Below are positions 1 through 13,500 of a DNA stretch of 64,000 nucleotides, piece after piece; positions within the stretch are counted from its first letter, which is position 1, and each line of letters opens with the position of its first letter. The position numbers were made by a program, and so were the translations under genes. The notes under the pieces were generated by a model, which ran no database searches, was not told the origin of the DNA, and worked only from the letters and a program-made list of their open reading frames with translations. Origin of the DNA: Marisa cornuarietis (taxonomy: Eukaryota; Mollusca; Gastropoda; Architaenioglossa; Ampullariidae); the NCBI GenBank assembly GCA_004794655.1, contig SMMW01000635.1:3520001-3584000 (forward strand), written 5' to 3'.

Positions 1-3000
1 CATTTTTTTTTTGGTGGGGGGATTTTTTTTGGGGGGGTGTTTTAGAGAGGGGGGGGGTATAGTTTGTGTCTCGAAGATCTCAGTACCAAATGGTCTGGAG
101 ATTTTCTCAGACAAGACATTGCATGAGTGATGATGTAGACTTCTTTGCAGACGCTAGCGAATTCTTCCTCATTCATAATTTTGCGGTCCCAAAATGCGCC
201 CGACATTAATTTGTTTGGGTGTGAGGTGCTAGGGTGTGTTCTTTTGAAGTGCGTATACTGCTTGCCTCAAAAACAAGATGTTTTCACATTGGTAATGCTG
301 ATGACACTGGATATGTGGGTGTCGTGGTCTCTTCCCATCAGATAGTTCTTGAGTGGAAAAGGTTAACATAAATGCAGCTCAGGTCCTGGTTCCCACCATA
401 CGCTAGTCATTGCAGGTCGTCAATGTTTCGACTTTTGTGTCCATGATATCAACATGTGGTGGTGATACTAACGATGTTATCACATTGGCCACTTATATCA
501 TGATGCCGTTTGGACTTTAAACTAATTTTCTCGGATGTAGGAAAAAGGAAAACAATCAAAAGACTGACTGAGACAGTGCTGGACAAAAATAGCGATCGCA
601 AAAATTATTGTTTTATAAACGAATACCAGATGTTTTTATCAGACACGGGGTGGTGAGCAAATTAATCATTTTGCTGAAAGTCCTTGAGACTGTTGAAGCT
701 ATGGGGCTAATTGTGATGCCATCACAGATACCAAACAGGCAAAATATTAATTTATCTCAGTGATATTTCTAGTTTCATCTTACGCCGTACGGTGTCCTGG
801 TGTATTTCAGGTCGACTTCGCATCCAACATTTTAGTTTGAGAAGGTTTTTTAGAATATAGCATTCTTCTCTTGTCTCTTTAACCCTGTCTGGCGATAGCT
901 TCTCAAGTGTAGATTTCATGGGAGCGTGGATTTAGTCACTTATTGGAAATTCTTTCTTCCCACTTTAAATTCCAAATGTTCTGCGTCTCAAATGACCAAA
1001 ACTGAAATGATTTATACCAAGGCTGATTTTCTGTAAGGTTAGATTAGCTTCGGCTAACTGGCTTCATTTTCTAACAGTGTCGTCTTTAGCAAGAATATCA
1101 AGCGCATCTAGTAAGCTATTACATTTGAGATTAATTCTCGACAGGAAGTAGAGCAAAATTTACCTCCCTTTGTCCGGTTCGTGGGACTAAGTAAGGTAAA
1201 GCCTTGTCTTTGACGACACGATCCCCCCCACGGAAGGCGCCTCCTAATCTTATCATTGGTGTCCCTCTTCAGCGAAAGGTTAGAAGACAAACAAGGGAGG
1301 ACTTGTGCCAAGCAGCTTGACAAACAGCACAGTTTTATTTTAAAAAAATAAATAAATGGACATTGTGCCCGAAGGGAATGGGAACGAGAGGGGAAAGTTG
1401 TGTTTCTTCGTCGTTGAGCTGCGATACACTTTCCTATTTGTTTACAACTGCCTGTAAGAGAGAGAGAGAAAGAACATGAGGCTAGGTAAGTCGTGTTGTT
1501 GTGCAAGCCTTGCAAGCCTTTTCCCAAGAATGTGGGACACCGTCCTACGGCAAGACATATAAGCTTCTGCGCTTAAACATCTCTGTTGAAAGTACAGAAA
1601 GGCTGGGAAGAAGAGGGAGTGAGTGAGAGAAAGGGGGAATGAGGGAGGGGTGTAGGCAGGCACCTCGCTGGGTTAAGTCGGTGTGTGGATGTACACGTCA
1701 CACCCGCCTCACAGACATGAAGGTGCGCAGATGTCATTTCACACCTCACAATCGCCAGTGGATGAAACCTCGCAGGCCTTGAGAGGTGGTGGTTTTTTTG
1801 TGGGTAGGGGAGGAGAAGATGAAGACGGGTGGTGGTGGGCAATCAAAACAACGCATGCTACACTTGCTGGGAGAAAAGGCGCGACTCGTGCAGTCATGCA
1901 GAACGCTGCTTGCACTCTTCGCAGTCATTGCAGGAATTTTTTTTTTCGCGAAACATCCGCAAGAGGCACTTTAGTCTGAGAGGAACAAATCTGAGCCAGG
2001 CGGGGTGGGGGGGAAGGAATGGGTTCGGGTGGGGAGGTTCAGGGTGGGGGGGATCAATAACAGCAGCGCGTGTCGGCCGCCCAGCGAACGAGAAGCCGAC
2101 GACCCAGAGTTGGACGACTTGACACGTGATGTCATTGCCGAGGCTAAGATGAAGAAATTAGCGGCTGGGCTGGGGAAGGGGGGATTCTTCAGACTTTTTC
2201 CCCAGTCGTAAAGTTGTTTCCGACTTATCTCTTACAGAAAATAAATGTCATACGCTTCCAAGGAGGGCCTTTTGCTGACCTTGCACACAGAGACCAGCCC
2301 GGGTGAAAATGGTGAAGAGGCACAGTTTTACGACAGCCAACGATCTTGTTTTGCCTCTGGACCCTTTACACGCAGTTAAACCATAAATCTCCTCAAGCTT
2401 TTTTCCAACACTGACTTTATTTCCAGTTAACTTACCGGCCAAGTTAAAGACTAACTTTATGAGAATGTCCTCATATCAGAAAGATCCAAGAAAAATTGTG
2501 ATATTTATGTCAGTTTAAAAGTTTGGACATGGTGATTTTTAAGTTGTTTAGCTGTAATATCAAAGATCTGTGTATGTTAGGAGTTATCGAGGCTTTACAA
2601 AGATACCCTGAAGTGTTTGCAGCCATAATTTTGTTTGAAGCTTATTTCCATGTAGTTAAAAGGCTGATAGGTACCCTACGCATCTAACATTTTTTAAGGT
2701 ACAAATACAGAAATATTTCTCGCCGATACTCCCTTGAATTAGACAGTTACCTCTCAAACCAAGTTTTAAAAAAAACAAAATTAAAACTAAAACGATTTTC
2801 ACATAAACTTACTGTGGTCGGGAAGTAAGGTGTTACAACCCTCACTTATCTCAGGAATAACTTTTGTGAGGGGGGATGCCCATCTCACATCCATCATTGC
2901 CTTACTTTCCTTGTCCTTTCACAGAGTCAACTACCCCCGAGGTATCACAGTTGGATCAACTGCATGAAGCCCCCTGGGGTATGGAACTGAGCAAATATCT

Positions 3001-3565
3001 GTCCTTGACTAAGCTGTCCGCGCCTTCCACTGGACGAGGAGACTTAACAGCGGATTAGTGTTGGGCCAGCGCACCCAGATGACATTTTCCTCCATAGAAA
3101 AATATTTTCAGATCCTAAAACACACACGTGATCAACATAAAGTCCTGCTGCAGAGCCACTTTAGGAATTCCAGATAGTTCCTGCCTGCTTGTATGGGTGG
3201 CGGGAATTTCAGTCGTTTGGTGTGGTGCTCCACCAGCATGTGGTGAGCTTAAAAAAAACTGGTTCTATTTGTGCTGTGAGATGACTGGCAAGGCTTGAGG
3301 TCTGTGGGGAAACCCTTAGTTTGAAAGCTTCTGCATTAGTAAATAAACTGTCCCCAAAAAGGAAAAAAAGAGATTAATAGATATTTAAAAGTAAATTTCT
3401 GATACAGACTATCTTAAAGACCAACCTGAATGGTTTGCGTTTTTTGGAGATATCGGTAGATATATGCGATATAAAACCAACCTGTGAATTGCAGCCTCCA
3501 AAACCCATCCGTTAATTAATTATCCGCTAGTAAAGTACGCGATTCGCACGTACGATCAACGAGCA
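1..3565. other. Gene-free stretch, nothing recognised
   Basis: I see no convincing exon, RNA gene or transposon in this stretch. It begins with T- and G-homopolymer-rich sequence (1-60). A strongly G-rich block lies at about 2001-2052, with several runs of three to seven G separated by short loops on the plus strand. Short open frames here lack recognisable motifs and are interpreted as chance. Confidence 0.5.
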
Positions 3566-3572
3566 CCGCTAA

Positions 3573-3804
3573 CAGTGTAGTACGTCACACTAGTGCACCA
3601 TTCACAACATTGGCAGCCGTCAGCACCAAACAGTGTACTACGTCACACTAGTGCACCATTCACAACATTGGCAGCCGTCAGCACCAAACAGTGTAGTACG
3701 TCACACTAGTGCACCATTCACAACATTGGCAGCCGTCAACACCAAACAGTGTACTACGTCACACTAGTGCACCATTCACAACACTGACAGCCGTCAACAC
3801 CAAA
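3573..3804. repeat. 58-bp tandem repeat, four copies
   Basis: Four adjacent copies start at 3573, 3631, 3689 and 3747, an exact 58-bp period. Copies differ at only a few positions (for example GTAGTACG versus GTACTACG). Each copy carries the string TACGTCACACTAGTGCACC, which includes the ACGTCA half-site seen in cAMP-response-type elements; a regulatory role is not shown. The last copy forms part of the left arm of the adjacent foldback. Confidence 0.9.
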
Positions 3805-3970
3805 TAGAGAGAGAGAAAGAGTGAGCGACAGTTCGGATTATTCAGATGTTGAAAGTCTGTATTTCTCGTGGTTCTGAAAAACTGCTACTTTAGCACGACA
3901 AATGCAGACTTTCAACATCCAAATAATCCAAACTGTTTGGTGTTGACTGCTGCCAATGTTGTGAATGGTG

Positions 3971-3971
<1 letters not shown>
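3769..3971. repeat. Imperfect foldback (inverted repeat)
   Basis: The left arm (3769-3870) and right arm (3894-3971) are reverse complements with a few mismatches. The left arm has an extra GA-rich insert of about 20 bp near 3807-3826. The loop is about 23 bp. The outer part of each arm matches the 58-bp repeat unit, so the unit is present four times direct and once inverted. A foldback transposon or a template-switch duplication would both explain it. Confidence 0.8.
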
Positions 3972-4056
<85 letters not shown>

Positions 4057-4079
4057 ACAACAACAACAACAACAACAAA
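3970..4079. repeat. Compound trinucleotide microsatellite (ATC)n(AGC)n(AAC)n
   Basis: An ATC run of about 60 bp passes directly into AGC and then AAC repeats. It abuts the right arm of the foldback. Open frames through it encode poly-Ser, poly-Ala, poly-Thr or poly-Met and are artefacts of the repeat. Confidence 0.95.
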
Positions 4080-6182
4080 CTAAATTCAAGAGTTGTCCGA
4101 GGGGAAAGCGAGAAGCGTTAATTGGATGACGATGACCACATGACGTCAAGGGAAACCAACCGAGGACACAGCTGCAAGACAAGGAGTTATCTCAGACTCC
4201 ATATCCACACAGAGCGATGGCAGGCTAGAGAATAAACAAAGCGTTTATTTTTTTTAATTTTCGTCAATGAGTATTTTCGTTTCTTAAGTGTGAACAGATG
4301 TGAATCGAACGCAGCAGTAGAAACACAGATAAGCGTTGAATTTATACTTTCTCCATGTTTTCCTTCTTCTCCCCCCCTTCCAAAAAAAAAAATCTCCCCT
4401 TTTCCTTCCTTTAGTTTTCCTCCTTTATTTATCTTTACTTCCACGCCCGGATCAAGCTCTCACTTCGCCTTGACCTATATTTTTTTGGTTTCTAGCAGAA
4501 CTGTGTCATTTCGAGGGCCTAGAGAAGTTAATAGCGTTGTTTAGAAGAAGGACTTGCAGCAACGGACAGAACTTTGAGATGACGATAAGGACATGAAATT
4601 TGTGAAAAAAATCGATTGACCACACAAATCTTTCAGCTTCGTGGCCTTTTGAACATAAAAATGTCAGCTTTATCGACGCCACATAATAACATTCTGAAAA
4701 AATAGCGCATCTTTGGACTGCACAGCCAGACCACTAGCAGCGAGTACTCTCGATTTCTCTCGTCTCTCTACAGGAACTGCCTCGTGTCATTGTGGAAAAT
4801 GAAGAAAGTCAGCTTGGAATGATGCTACAGTTGGTCAAATGCTGCTCAAGTTGTTAACTTGATGTTGGTGTCTAGAACATATGCTTTTGTGAGATCAAAT
4901 TACAATACCAGCAATCGTGCAGGTCATGATGCTTCGTGAAACTAAAACTTTCAATCATTGAGACCTGATTATTAGTGTTTGTCTTCTCTCACATCCAGTG
5001 TAAATGAAGTCCTTAAACTGCGACTAAATCCCAGCTGGTAAAGAAAAGTGCGAGGAGAATGGTGAAGGGACATTTTGAAGAATGTTCATGCCGGACAGTT
5101 GTTTCCATGAACCCTCGATCAACAAACTGTTAGTGTGCATGTCTGTGAGAGTGACTGAGTGAGTGAGTGGAGATGTGTGGATGTTTATGAAGGCTTGTTT
5201 TCAAGAGAAGAAGGTATTGAGCAAGACAGGGGGCAGCTTGTAACCAAAATACCGCTTTATAAAAATATTGCGGCTGGTGTCCCGGAGACAGTCGGCGCCA
5301 CAAGGAGACGACAAATATTGATCTCTACTATGTCTCGATCAAGAGGAGACAAGCAGTTGGAGGAGATGCAGTGCATTTGCATTTGCAAGCGAAGGATGTT
5401 TACAGATGTTTACAGTCTAAAAATGTGTGCACACCCTGGATATGCCCCATCATCATCATCGTCGTCGTCGTCGTCGTCTTCTAGTAGCATTTCCTGCTCA
5501 CATAATCATGACCATCAGTAGAAGCAGCAACAGATGTTCTGCAACCAACCCTCACTTTTGGAATTTCCTGCGTGTGGGTTGGTGGTAAATACAACTAATC
5601 TTTGTTTCACCACCGCTTCAAGGGAGGTTTAATCTTTTCCTGGATCTTGCTCAAGTAATATATTAAAAAATTTATATATTGCTGGGAATATTGCTGTCGC
5701 CGGTTAAAGTTCCACAGTTTAAGGCCCACAATTGTGATGTGAAAACATAGGACGTGTTTTCAAATATATATATATATATGTGTGTGTGTTCCCAGTGACT
5801 TCTGAATTCTCAGCTCTCTGGTATTTACATGAACACGGTCGTTCTCCGCCGTTTGTCACTCATATTATATTTTCCCCTCCCAAGCATGTTTACAAATATC
5901 TCGGATTCCTGTTTTAAAAATGAACAAATATGACTTCAAGGTGGATCTAAAATTGTTTCATGTTGCCCGAGAGAGAGAGAGAGAGACTGAGGTGTGTATA
6001 GTTTACAAACTGTACTGGTAATGATGTAGGGGGTGTGGCTGGCAGCACGGCGTGGATTTACTCCGTAGAGGTAAATGTTTCAGGTCGTTAGGGGGGGGGT
6101 GAGGTGTTACAGACCTCCCTCCCTCTCTTTCCTCGGGGCAACTTTTACGTGAAGAGCGATGCCCATCTCCTCTCCCTCACTG
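4080..6182. other. Gene-free stretch with small simple repeats
   Basis: No gene recognised. There is a short ATC/GTC tract near 5447-5480, a TA/TG tract near 5764-5790 and a GA tract near 5969-5986. A 120-codon open frame ending in the trinucleotide tract (5159-5521) has no recognisable domain and is probably chance. Confidence 0.5.
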
Positions 6183-6300
<118 letters not shown>

Positions 6301-6519
6301 TGAGCTTTTATAGTGGTATCCCCAGCCAAAGCCATGTTCTCAGGGCATGACAAACACAAAAACACGGGACAGACGAGGTTCCTGTAAAGTGTAAAGGGTC
6401 TTGTGATCTTATTCAGCAATTTGGTCTTGTCAATGAAAGCGCTTCCTTCCCCGCCTCACAGCCTCTGGGCCTCACTGTAACAGACACTGAAGCCTGTAGC
6501 AGGACACGCGAGTGGCAAT

Positions 6520-6527
6520 AGTGTGTG

Positions 6528-6592
<65 letters not shown>
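6520..6592. repeat. (GT)n microsatellite
   Basis: An almost pure GT dinucleotide array of about 70 bp. Confidence 0.96.
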
Positions 6593-7411
6593 GTAGTAGA
6601 AGAAGGTGAGGGTGGAGTCGGTAGGCGGGTGCCTGGTCAAGTGCACCTAACTTTGTGCCAAGACTCTGGGCGCGCGGCCTGGTGATTGGACATTGGCTGT
6701 AGTATATCGTCTGCTCGCCCACGCTACCCCTTCCTTCTTACCCCACGCGTGTCGTGGTCAGCCTGTACCTGCCACCTCCCCTTGTTCGCTGGGTCGACAG
6801 CGGGAGTTTTTTTTAAGGGTATTTACAGCCGGACACCACCGGCTTAAATGGAAGTTAACGCTTTATAGCCTGGAAATGGGAAGCCAAAGACTTGGCGGAA
6901 GACGTTTAATTACACGCTTGAACTGCCCTCCACGACTTATCTCTTGCTTGTCCCCAACAGCAGCAACCGCACAACACGGAGGAGAGAAGTGTGGAAAGGC
7001 CCTGGCATTATTTTTGTGAGGCAGGGCGAGGAGGAGGTGGGTTCTGACGCAACAATAAATTCTGGACCAGAAATTCAATGGTGGAGGTATGAGAGCAAGC
7101 GGGGTGGGGAAGCTGGAGCGGTGGGGTGGGGGAAAGTAGATGACTGCTGGAAGAGCCAAAGGACACCATGTGTAAGTCTCTCAATCAAACAGCTGCAAAA
7201 GATCTCGACAAGAAAACAGGAGGCCGTTTATCAACCATGCGTGTCTCCAGTCCTGGACCGTCTGAGTACGATTCAGACAAGTCTATTGCCGATTGGTCTT
7301 TTATTTACGGCGAACCCTTTGCCGCCTGACATTTCACACATTGGACCCGGGGTAGTTAGTGTGTAATACTGACTGCTGTTGGGTCAGCGGCTACTGGCAA
7401 AAGGTCGCGTC
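6593..7411. other. Gene-free stretch
   Basis: Somewhat GC-richer than its surroundings, with open frames on both strands, but none has a domain, signal peptide or splice pattern that I can support. Confidence 0.45.
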
Positions 7412-8224
7412 CACGGACCTTCATCTACTGGATAAGTGTCTCGCATTCGTTGCCTCTTTGCGCTATCATAGGAGTGACCAATTGTAACAAACCCTACAAA
7501 CGTTAGGTTTTCACTTCCGTTTCCGATTTCAAAATGGCGGGTTTTCCTAACATCGAAGAAATTTTAGAAGTAATTAAGTTTTTCTGTCAAGAACCTTGTT
7601 AAAGAAGACTGATTGCAAAATCAACAGTAGTATTTTCTGTAAAATGTATTTTGGTTGTTTATAAAAACGCATGTGGGTTTATCGTCAATTTTATCATATA
7701 AAAACATCGTCACAACAGATGCCATTGACTTGCTCTACCACTAACAATTTTTTAAAAAAGAATTGTTTTTGACTTTTTGGAAACAATTATATCGATTATT
7801 CTGTTACAAAAAGCCAATACTTTAAGAATTAATTTAATAAATGCCACAGATGAAGGTTTGCGGTAGCACTGAGTTCATGACAATGCCATTTACTAGTAGA
7901 CGACAATAGGCAAGTCCCCCGTTGCTAAGGTCGGTTGGTATTGTAAGCTATGATGGCGACGAGGATAGATGTTTACTTTTTGTTGAGGATAACAACATCT
8001 CGCTTTATTGGTATGACATCCAACAATGCAACAATGTGCACCTGTCCATTTTTTTCGAATCCATTTATGTCTGCAAACCACTGACCTTTATTAAAATTAA
8101 ATGAAGGTCTGTGTCTCTTCGCAACAGCAAACCGGAACCGGAAACACGGGCTCGCTGATAAGGAAAGCCGAGACTTACACCGGATATAAACCTGAGACAC
8201 TTATCCAGTAGATGAAGGTCCGTG
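7412..8224. repeat. Segment bounded by 31-bp perfect inverted repeats
   Basis: Positions 7412-7442 and 8194-8224 are exact reverse complements (core CACGGACCTTCATCTACTGG). They enclose about 750 bp. Similarity weakens quickly outside the 31 bp. The enclosed DNA holds no recognisable transposase. It may be a non-autonomous DNA element or a foldback; no clear target-site duplication was found. Confidence 0.6.
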
Positions 8225-8819
8225 GTCGCGTCTCTACCAAAGTCGATAGCCAGACCAGGAGAGGTTACAACCGAACGGAAGCAGCTGCTAATTTTTCTTC
8301 TCCTGCGCACGTGAACTTGAATGTGGAAGAGATTTGAGGAATCTGGGGCTTAGTGCCGAAATCTTCTGAAAGTAAACCTCATTTTCCATTCACGTGGCTA
8401 TTATCATTAAAGGTATTGATGTAGGTATTGAAACAAATAAAAATTCATGCATTTGGCTTAAACCTCGAAGATCAGTGCTTCTCTTCATTAGATAACAGTC
8501 TGATCGAGGAAAAGAATATCCTAAAAATCTAGTGGGGTGCAAAATTGTTTTTAAAGCCTGCAAAAAGCTCAGTGCAAAATACTAGTTTCCCAAACTCTGG
8601 GTGAGTACCTAGCATCTGTTTTGAAGATACTCACCATGCACGAAACAACGAAGATATCAGGATCGTACATGGAAATGTACGATTGTGAAAAGATCAGCCA
8701 ATGGAAGGTCTTGGACAATGTGTTTTTTAGGCATCCCTGTGTACAAACGGTCGTCACGAGTTTCATCTCTTTCTGTGAAAGGTCATGCTTAGAGAATGTG
8801 CGTGAATGTTGTTTATCCA

Positions 8820-8985
8820 GATTTGGGGAAAGAAAGACTGAGCTTTACCCATCAGCCTTCATCACTCTGATTGTCTTACCACCTTTAAGTCCAAACTTAA
8901 AACACATCTGTTCAGAAGGACGACTTCACTGTCACCCTGTCCTGACATGAGTGTGTATAACAGGTGTTTGTAATTTACTTTGTGT
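8820..8985 (+). pseudogene. LINE reverse transcriptase C-terminal relic
   Basis: One frame reads TTFKSKLKTHLFRR near 8880-8921, the very C-terminal signature of a CR1/L2-like LINE polyprotein, followed by a stop. Upstream sequence is decayed in other frames. It is a 5'-truncated dead copy, and no endonuclease or palm motifs remain. Confidence 0.7.
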
Positions 8986-9589
8986 ATGAGTGAGTAAATG
9001 TTGTAGAAGTGAGTGAGAGTCTGTTATGTGCGAATATGGGTGCATGATTGTTGATAATTTAGTCTATGTATGATTTATGTAAAGAATATGAGCAAACAAT
9101 TGACAGAAGACACAAACACAATGATTCTGAAATGGACTAAGAAATACAACTGTTTATCAACCTTGTGTCGAAATCTTTTAAGCGAAATAACTCAGCCTGC
9201 AGTGTTACCCTCGATCAGCCTCGTCACTACTTACTCCAGCCCCCGCCATCCTCACACCTTCATTCATCTCGCCTCACCATCACCACCTCACCACTTACTC
9301 CAGCTCAGCCTCACCACTGGCTGAGCTGGAGACTTAGAGAGCGAATCATAGCTGAGTTCTTGCTCTTGTTCTGCTAGGGGCTGCACGACTTTGTGGAGCT
9401 GATGTTTAGACAGGATTCAATCCCACGAAATCGCCTGCAAGCCTCGCACGTGACTATGCGTTGAGGTGACTGAGTGCACGTGCATTTGCACTTCGGGCTG
9501 TCGAGAGAGCTGTTCTACTTTTCTTTTTGCTTAGGTATATTTTTTTAAGGTAGTGTCCTGAATTGGAAACATGATTATTATACAGGTGA

Positions 9590-9592
<3 letters not shown>
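8986..9592. other. Gene-free stretch
   Basis: No recognisable gene; TGAGTG-rich sequence follows the LINE relic and may be its decayed 3' UTR. Confidence 0.4.
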
Positions 9593-9646
<54 letters not shown>

Positions 9647-9648
9647 AA
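9593..9648. repeat. (GAAA)n microsatellite
   Basis: About 13 tandem GAAA units. Confidence 0.95.
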
Positions 9649-10453
9649 AAGGAGACGATTACTGTGCTATCTATGAATAGCTGTAGTAGTGGTGTGGGAT
9701 ATAAAATATATCATACACTTTTCCTGTCTTCACGAAGAAATGCCTTTCGCGAACTCTCTTAATGCAAGAATACGATGTCTCAGCAAAAGTGACGGATCCC
9801 TGGAGTAAAATATTCTGTTTCGAATTTTTAAGGTGGGTGAGGGAAGAGGTCAGTATTTCGCAAAAAATATTTAAAAAAGTGGACCGATAGACGGGGAAGG
9901 GGAGAATATCGGAGGGGCACGCGCATTCCTGTTGTTTCCCTTGCCGCCCACACCTCCTACAGACGATCCATACTCTCTTTTTTTTCCCCAGTAAATCCCA
10001 CACTACCACCCTATGGTCTGGTGCCGTGCAGACCAATCAATTTGAACAGAGTGCTCGGTCATCGATTATCTACCGGTATCAGTTCTCCCTGACCGTGTGG
10101 CGATCAAACGCTGGAGGCACAAGCCGTTGGTGACGTCAGAGGTCTCTGGCGGAGACAACCCACCGCCTGCTCGTCCTCGTCAGGGCGGATCACTGCCGGC
10201 CGGTGTGTGGAGCTTCGCATGTAACAAAAAACTTTCCTTTTCCTGTTCAGGTGAGAGCAGCAGTTGTTTTGTTTGCGGCTCTGCACATATAAACATATAA
10301 ACGTGTACACATGTTGGTTTTCGTAGACAAACTTTTGACAATTGAGTGTAGGAGAAGTGGGGAGAGTTATCTCTCTTTGATAGTTTCTAAACCTTGCAGA
10401 AAGGACAACTGTTAGTCTGCTTATTACTGCTTCTCCTCCAATCCCCCGTCCAG
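9649..10453. other. Gene-free stretch
   Basis: Nothing recognised apart from short open frames without motifs. Confidence 0.4.
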
Positions 10454-10461
10454 CACGCACG

Positions 10462-10501
<40 letters not shown>

Positions 10502-10530
10502 CACACACACACTAACACACACACACACAG
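10454..10530. repeat. (CA)n-rich microsatellite
   Basis: GCAC repeats pass into a CA array interrupted by two ACTA units. Confidence 0.93.
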
Positions 10531-13500
10531 AGTCAAATATTCGGTCTGAACCATACAGCAGCCGTTCTCGCGAATTCTCTTATTTGTTACCATCTCGTTG
10601 TTACCATCTCGCTGTTACCTTCTCGTTGTTATCTTCTCCCTCCGGTTCTCAAGCTGCGATCCTCCTCACGTAAACGTGTGCTCTACGTCACTGAGTGCCA
10701 TGACAACACACGTTACAAGGGGAGGACACGATGTCCCATTCACACTCGTCCGCCTTACTCACTGTTATTATTCTCGCAATCTTATTTTTATCCCCACAGC
10801 GCGGCACACACGTTCTTGACAATCCCAACACACGAAAACATAGTTCGTGCCAATACCATGTTTATCAACGACACTTGATACGATGCCGTCGATACATCCT
10901 CTCCTCTACCGGTCTGACTCTTAGTTCTCACACAATTCTGTCCTCGTCTAATGCCGAGGGAGGATTAGCTACTCTTTTGGAAAGGAGGCACACTTGATAC
11001 CATCTCTTTTTAAAGTCTATGAAATATTAAATTGGCTGGGCTGTACCCCCATGACAAAGTAATAACACATGGGAGCAAGTTTTAGTTTGGAAAGTTCTCA
11101 AGCAAGCAAAAGGTGATAACTAAACATTATTGACATACAACACTCAGCAGCTAATATGTCAGTTCTGATTGCAGAAGTAAATTTTAGTTTTCCCTCGTGC
11201 TTAATCATAACCTTACTGTTTGACATATTGCTTGATCCTACACCAGGCCTTTTCATTGTGACAGCTTGCAGATAAGGAGGGAATGGTCTGCGATTTTCTC
11301 CAAAGTGAGGGTTATTAGGGAGGGATAATGATCAAGTCAAAAGAATATTACAGGAAACACAAATTGTAAAAGTATCAAGAAACAGTATTTGTAGAACTAT
11401 ATGGCGTGTCTGTGTTTTTCCCCGTTTGGTATTTTTTCTCAAATGGAACGGATGTTGATCAGACAGTATGCTTCTAGACAACGCAAATGTTCCTCCATGG
11501 AAAGAGAACCTTAGCCCTTACATCCTCACATCAGGGGCTGGTTGAGTTGGTTTTCCATAACTAAACATGATTATGAATGTTAAAGTGGAAATAGACCTAA
11601 GATAGAACTTTGTGCAAGGCGGCACAAGACTTTAGAAACAGACAGTTGTTGTTGTGCATTCATGTGGAACGGAATTTTTTTAGAACACAATAGACATCTT
11701 TGTCAGTCTCTTTGCTCAGTGTATCTATCGTTACTTTCCTATATCCCTCCTTCCATTTAGGCAATGCAATGCAATGCAATATACGGACGATCTAAATATT
11801 GTCGACAAGTTTATGAATTGCATTCCACAAACTCTCGCATTCATTCATTTCAAGAAATGTATCTCTGCATAATGTGAAGCTACCCATCGGAAATCTTCAC
11901 AAGCACGAAAAAGTCACCCACGCACCCGTCATCAAGATAATCAGGAATTACACGATTTTTGTCCCTCTTCATATCAAACACTGATATCGCCAACTGCTTT
12001 TGTGGGGTAGAGACTAGATGTATATCATCGCTGAACGTCTGTTGCCATGAAAGAGCTAAAAAAAAAATTCAAATATTCTCCTGGAGTTTTTGTTGCTCCG
12101 TTTCCACCCCAACCCTCCTCTTTCAATCATTTCTCCACTGCCAGAGTGTGGAATGCTGTTCCAAGAAATTTGTGAATGAAAAATGCTGGCCAAAGCAGCT
12201 GCTCATGCATCATTCTCGACAGTGCCTGCGTGGGAGGTGACTGGGAATCATGAGACGAACGTTTCATTTAGCCCCGTGACAGCTCGGCTGTCTGTGGTCC
12301 TTTTATGAGACGGAGCTCAGATGAGGAACGACTGTCTTGAGGATATCCTCGTGCACGCATTTTCCAGGAGACAGACTCTGATGTCACTGCGGATAAAGAT
12401 GAAAGATATCCAGATTCCCGTGTACCAGTTATGAAACCTTCCGACTACCAGTGACTCTCTTGTGGCACTAGTTCCAGGGCCAGCAATAAGCTCAGTTTGT
12501 TCCTGGCTTATACACCCACGCGAGCAGCCACACACAGACACACAGATTTACAAGTGTGCACGTACGAATGTGTTTTTATTTGGATAGACACATGAATGAA
12601 ACAACCAGCTAAAAGAAAAGAGAAAAAATAAGAAAGCAATCAAAACAAAAACTACAAGAAAATTATGCCACGTTTAACATTCTTCTCTTGATTTAGACAA
12701 AATAATAAAAAATGGGAGACAGCTAAGGTTTTTCTTTTAGACTTGCACCTTAAGAGTACGAGACTAAAAAAAGACAGGCACTGAATATTCATGTCTGCAC
12801 TTGGCATTGCGAAACTTCGTTACGATGTCGTCTGCAGGCGGCATGGCGCTACATCCGGGCCCTCCACAGGCTCTGGCGGAAGGTGACACAAACAGTGGAA
12901 GCTCCTAACTACACCACACACTTCCCATCAATTATCGGTGGATCGATGGTTGACATGAAGGAATAATGTACGCCAAGGACACTCTATGGTTCCTAATTCT
13001 CCCCTAATTTCTAACCCTGGGGGCCGTACTTCGTGGAAACTTCTGGAAACATGGGAATTTTTACTCCTTACGTTTCCCACGAGACTTTGTCACATGGTGT
13101 TGACAATATTAATTACCCTTTGAAAGATGCAATTGATATTTGTAATCTTCTAAAAAACAGCATAATTATATAATATGCTAATTAAACAGTCGGGGCTCGT
13201 TTAAATTGTTAAAAACGGTTCGTTGATTAATAATATTTAATTATTAAAACCAGAGGAAGACGTATCCTCCACCTGTCCTCCCCACAACACACACACACAC
13301 ACGCACGCACGCACAATCACACAAAAAAGCACTAAACAGTCTTGTGTACATAATCAGATAAAATGAAAGCAGAAAAAATTAAATGACATTTGAACATTGA
13401 TTTTTTAAGGCTACATTTAGGTATTAAAACCAAAAATCCCAGGGATAAAATTGTTCATTTTTCTAGAATAGAATTTCAAGCATCTAACCATGTGGTGAAT

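Noticed and set aside
1108..1527. 139-codon reverse frame
   Set aside because: No domain or homology recognised, overlapping frames on both strands, low-complexity composition; treated as chance.
6413..6722. Open frames with Thr-His or Val-Cys repeats
   Set aside because: Products of (GT)n/(CA)n microsatellites; likewise at 10.5, 22.3, 28.9, 32.6 and 41.3 kb.
7534..7600. ATG in a good context (AAAATGGCGG) followed by about 20 codons
   Set aside because: The frame is short, and no convincing donor or downstream exon could be matched.
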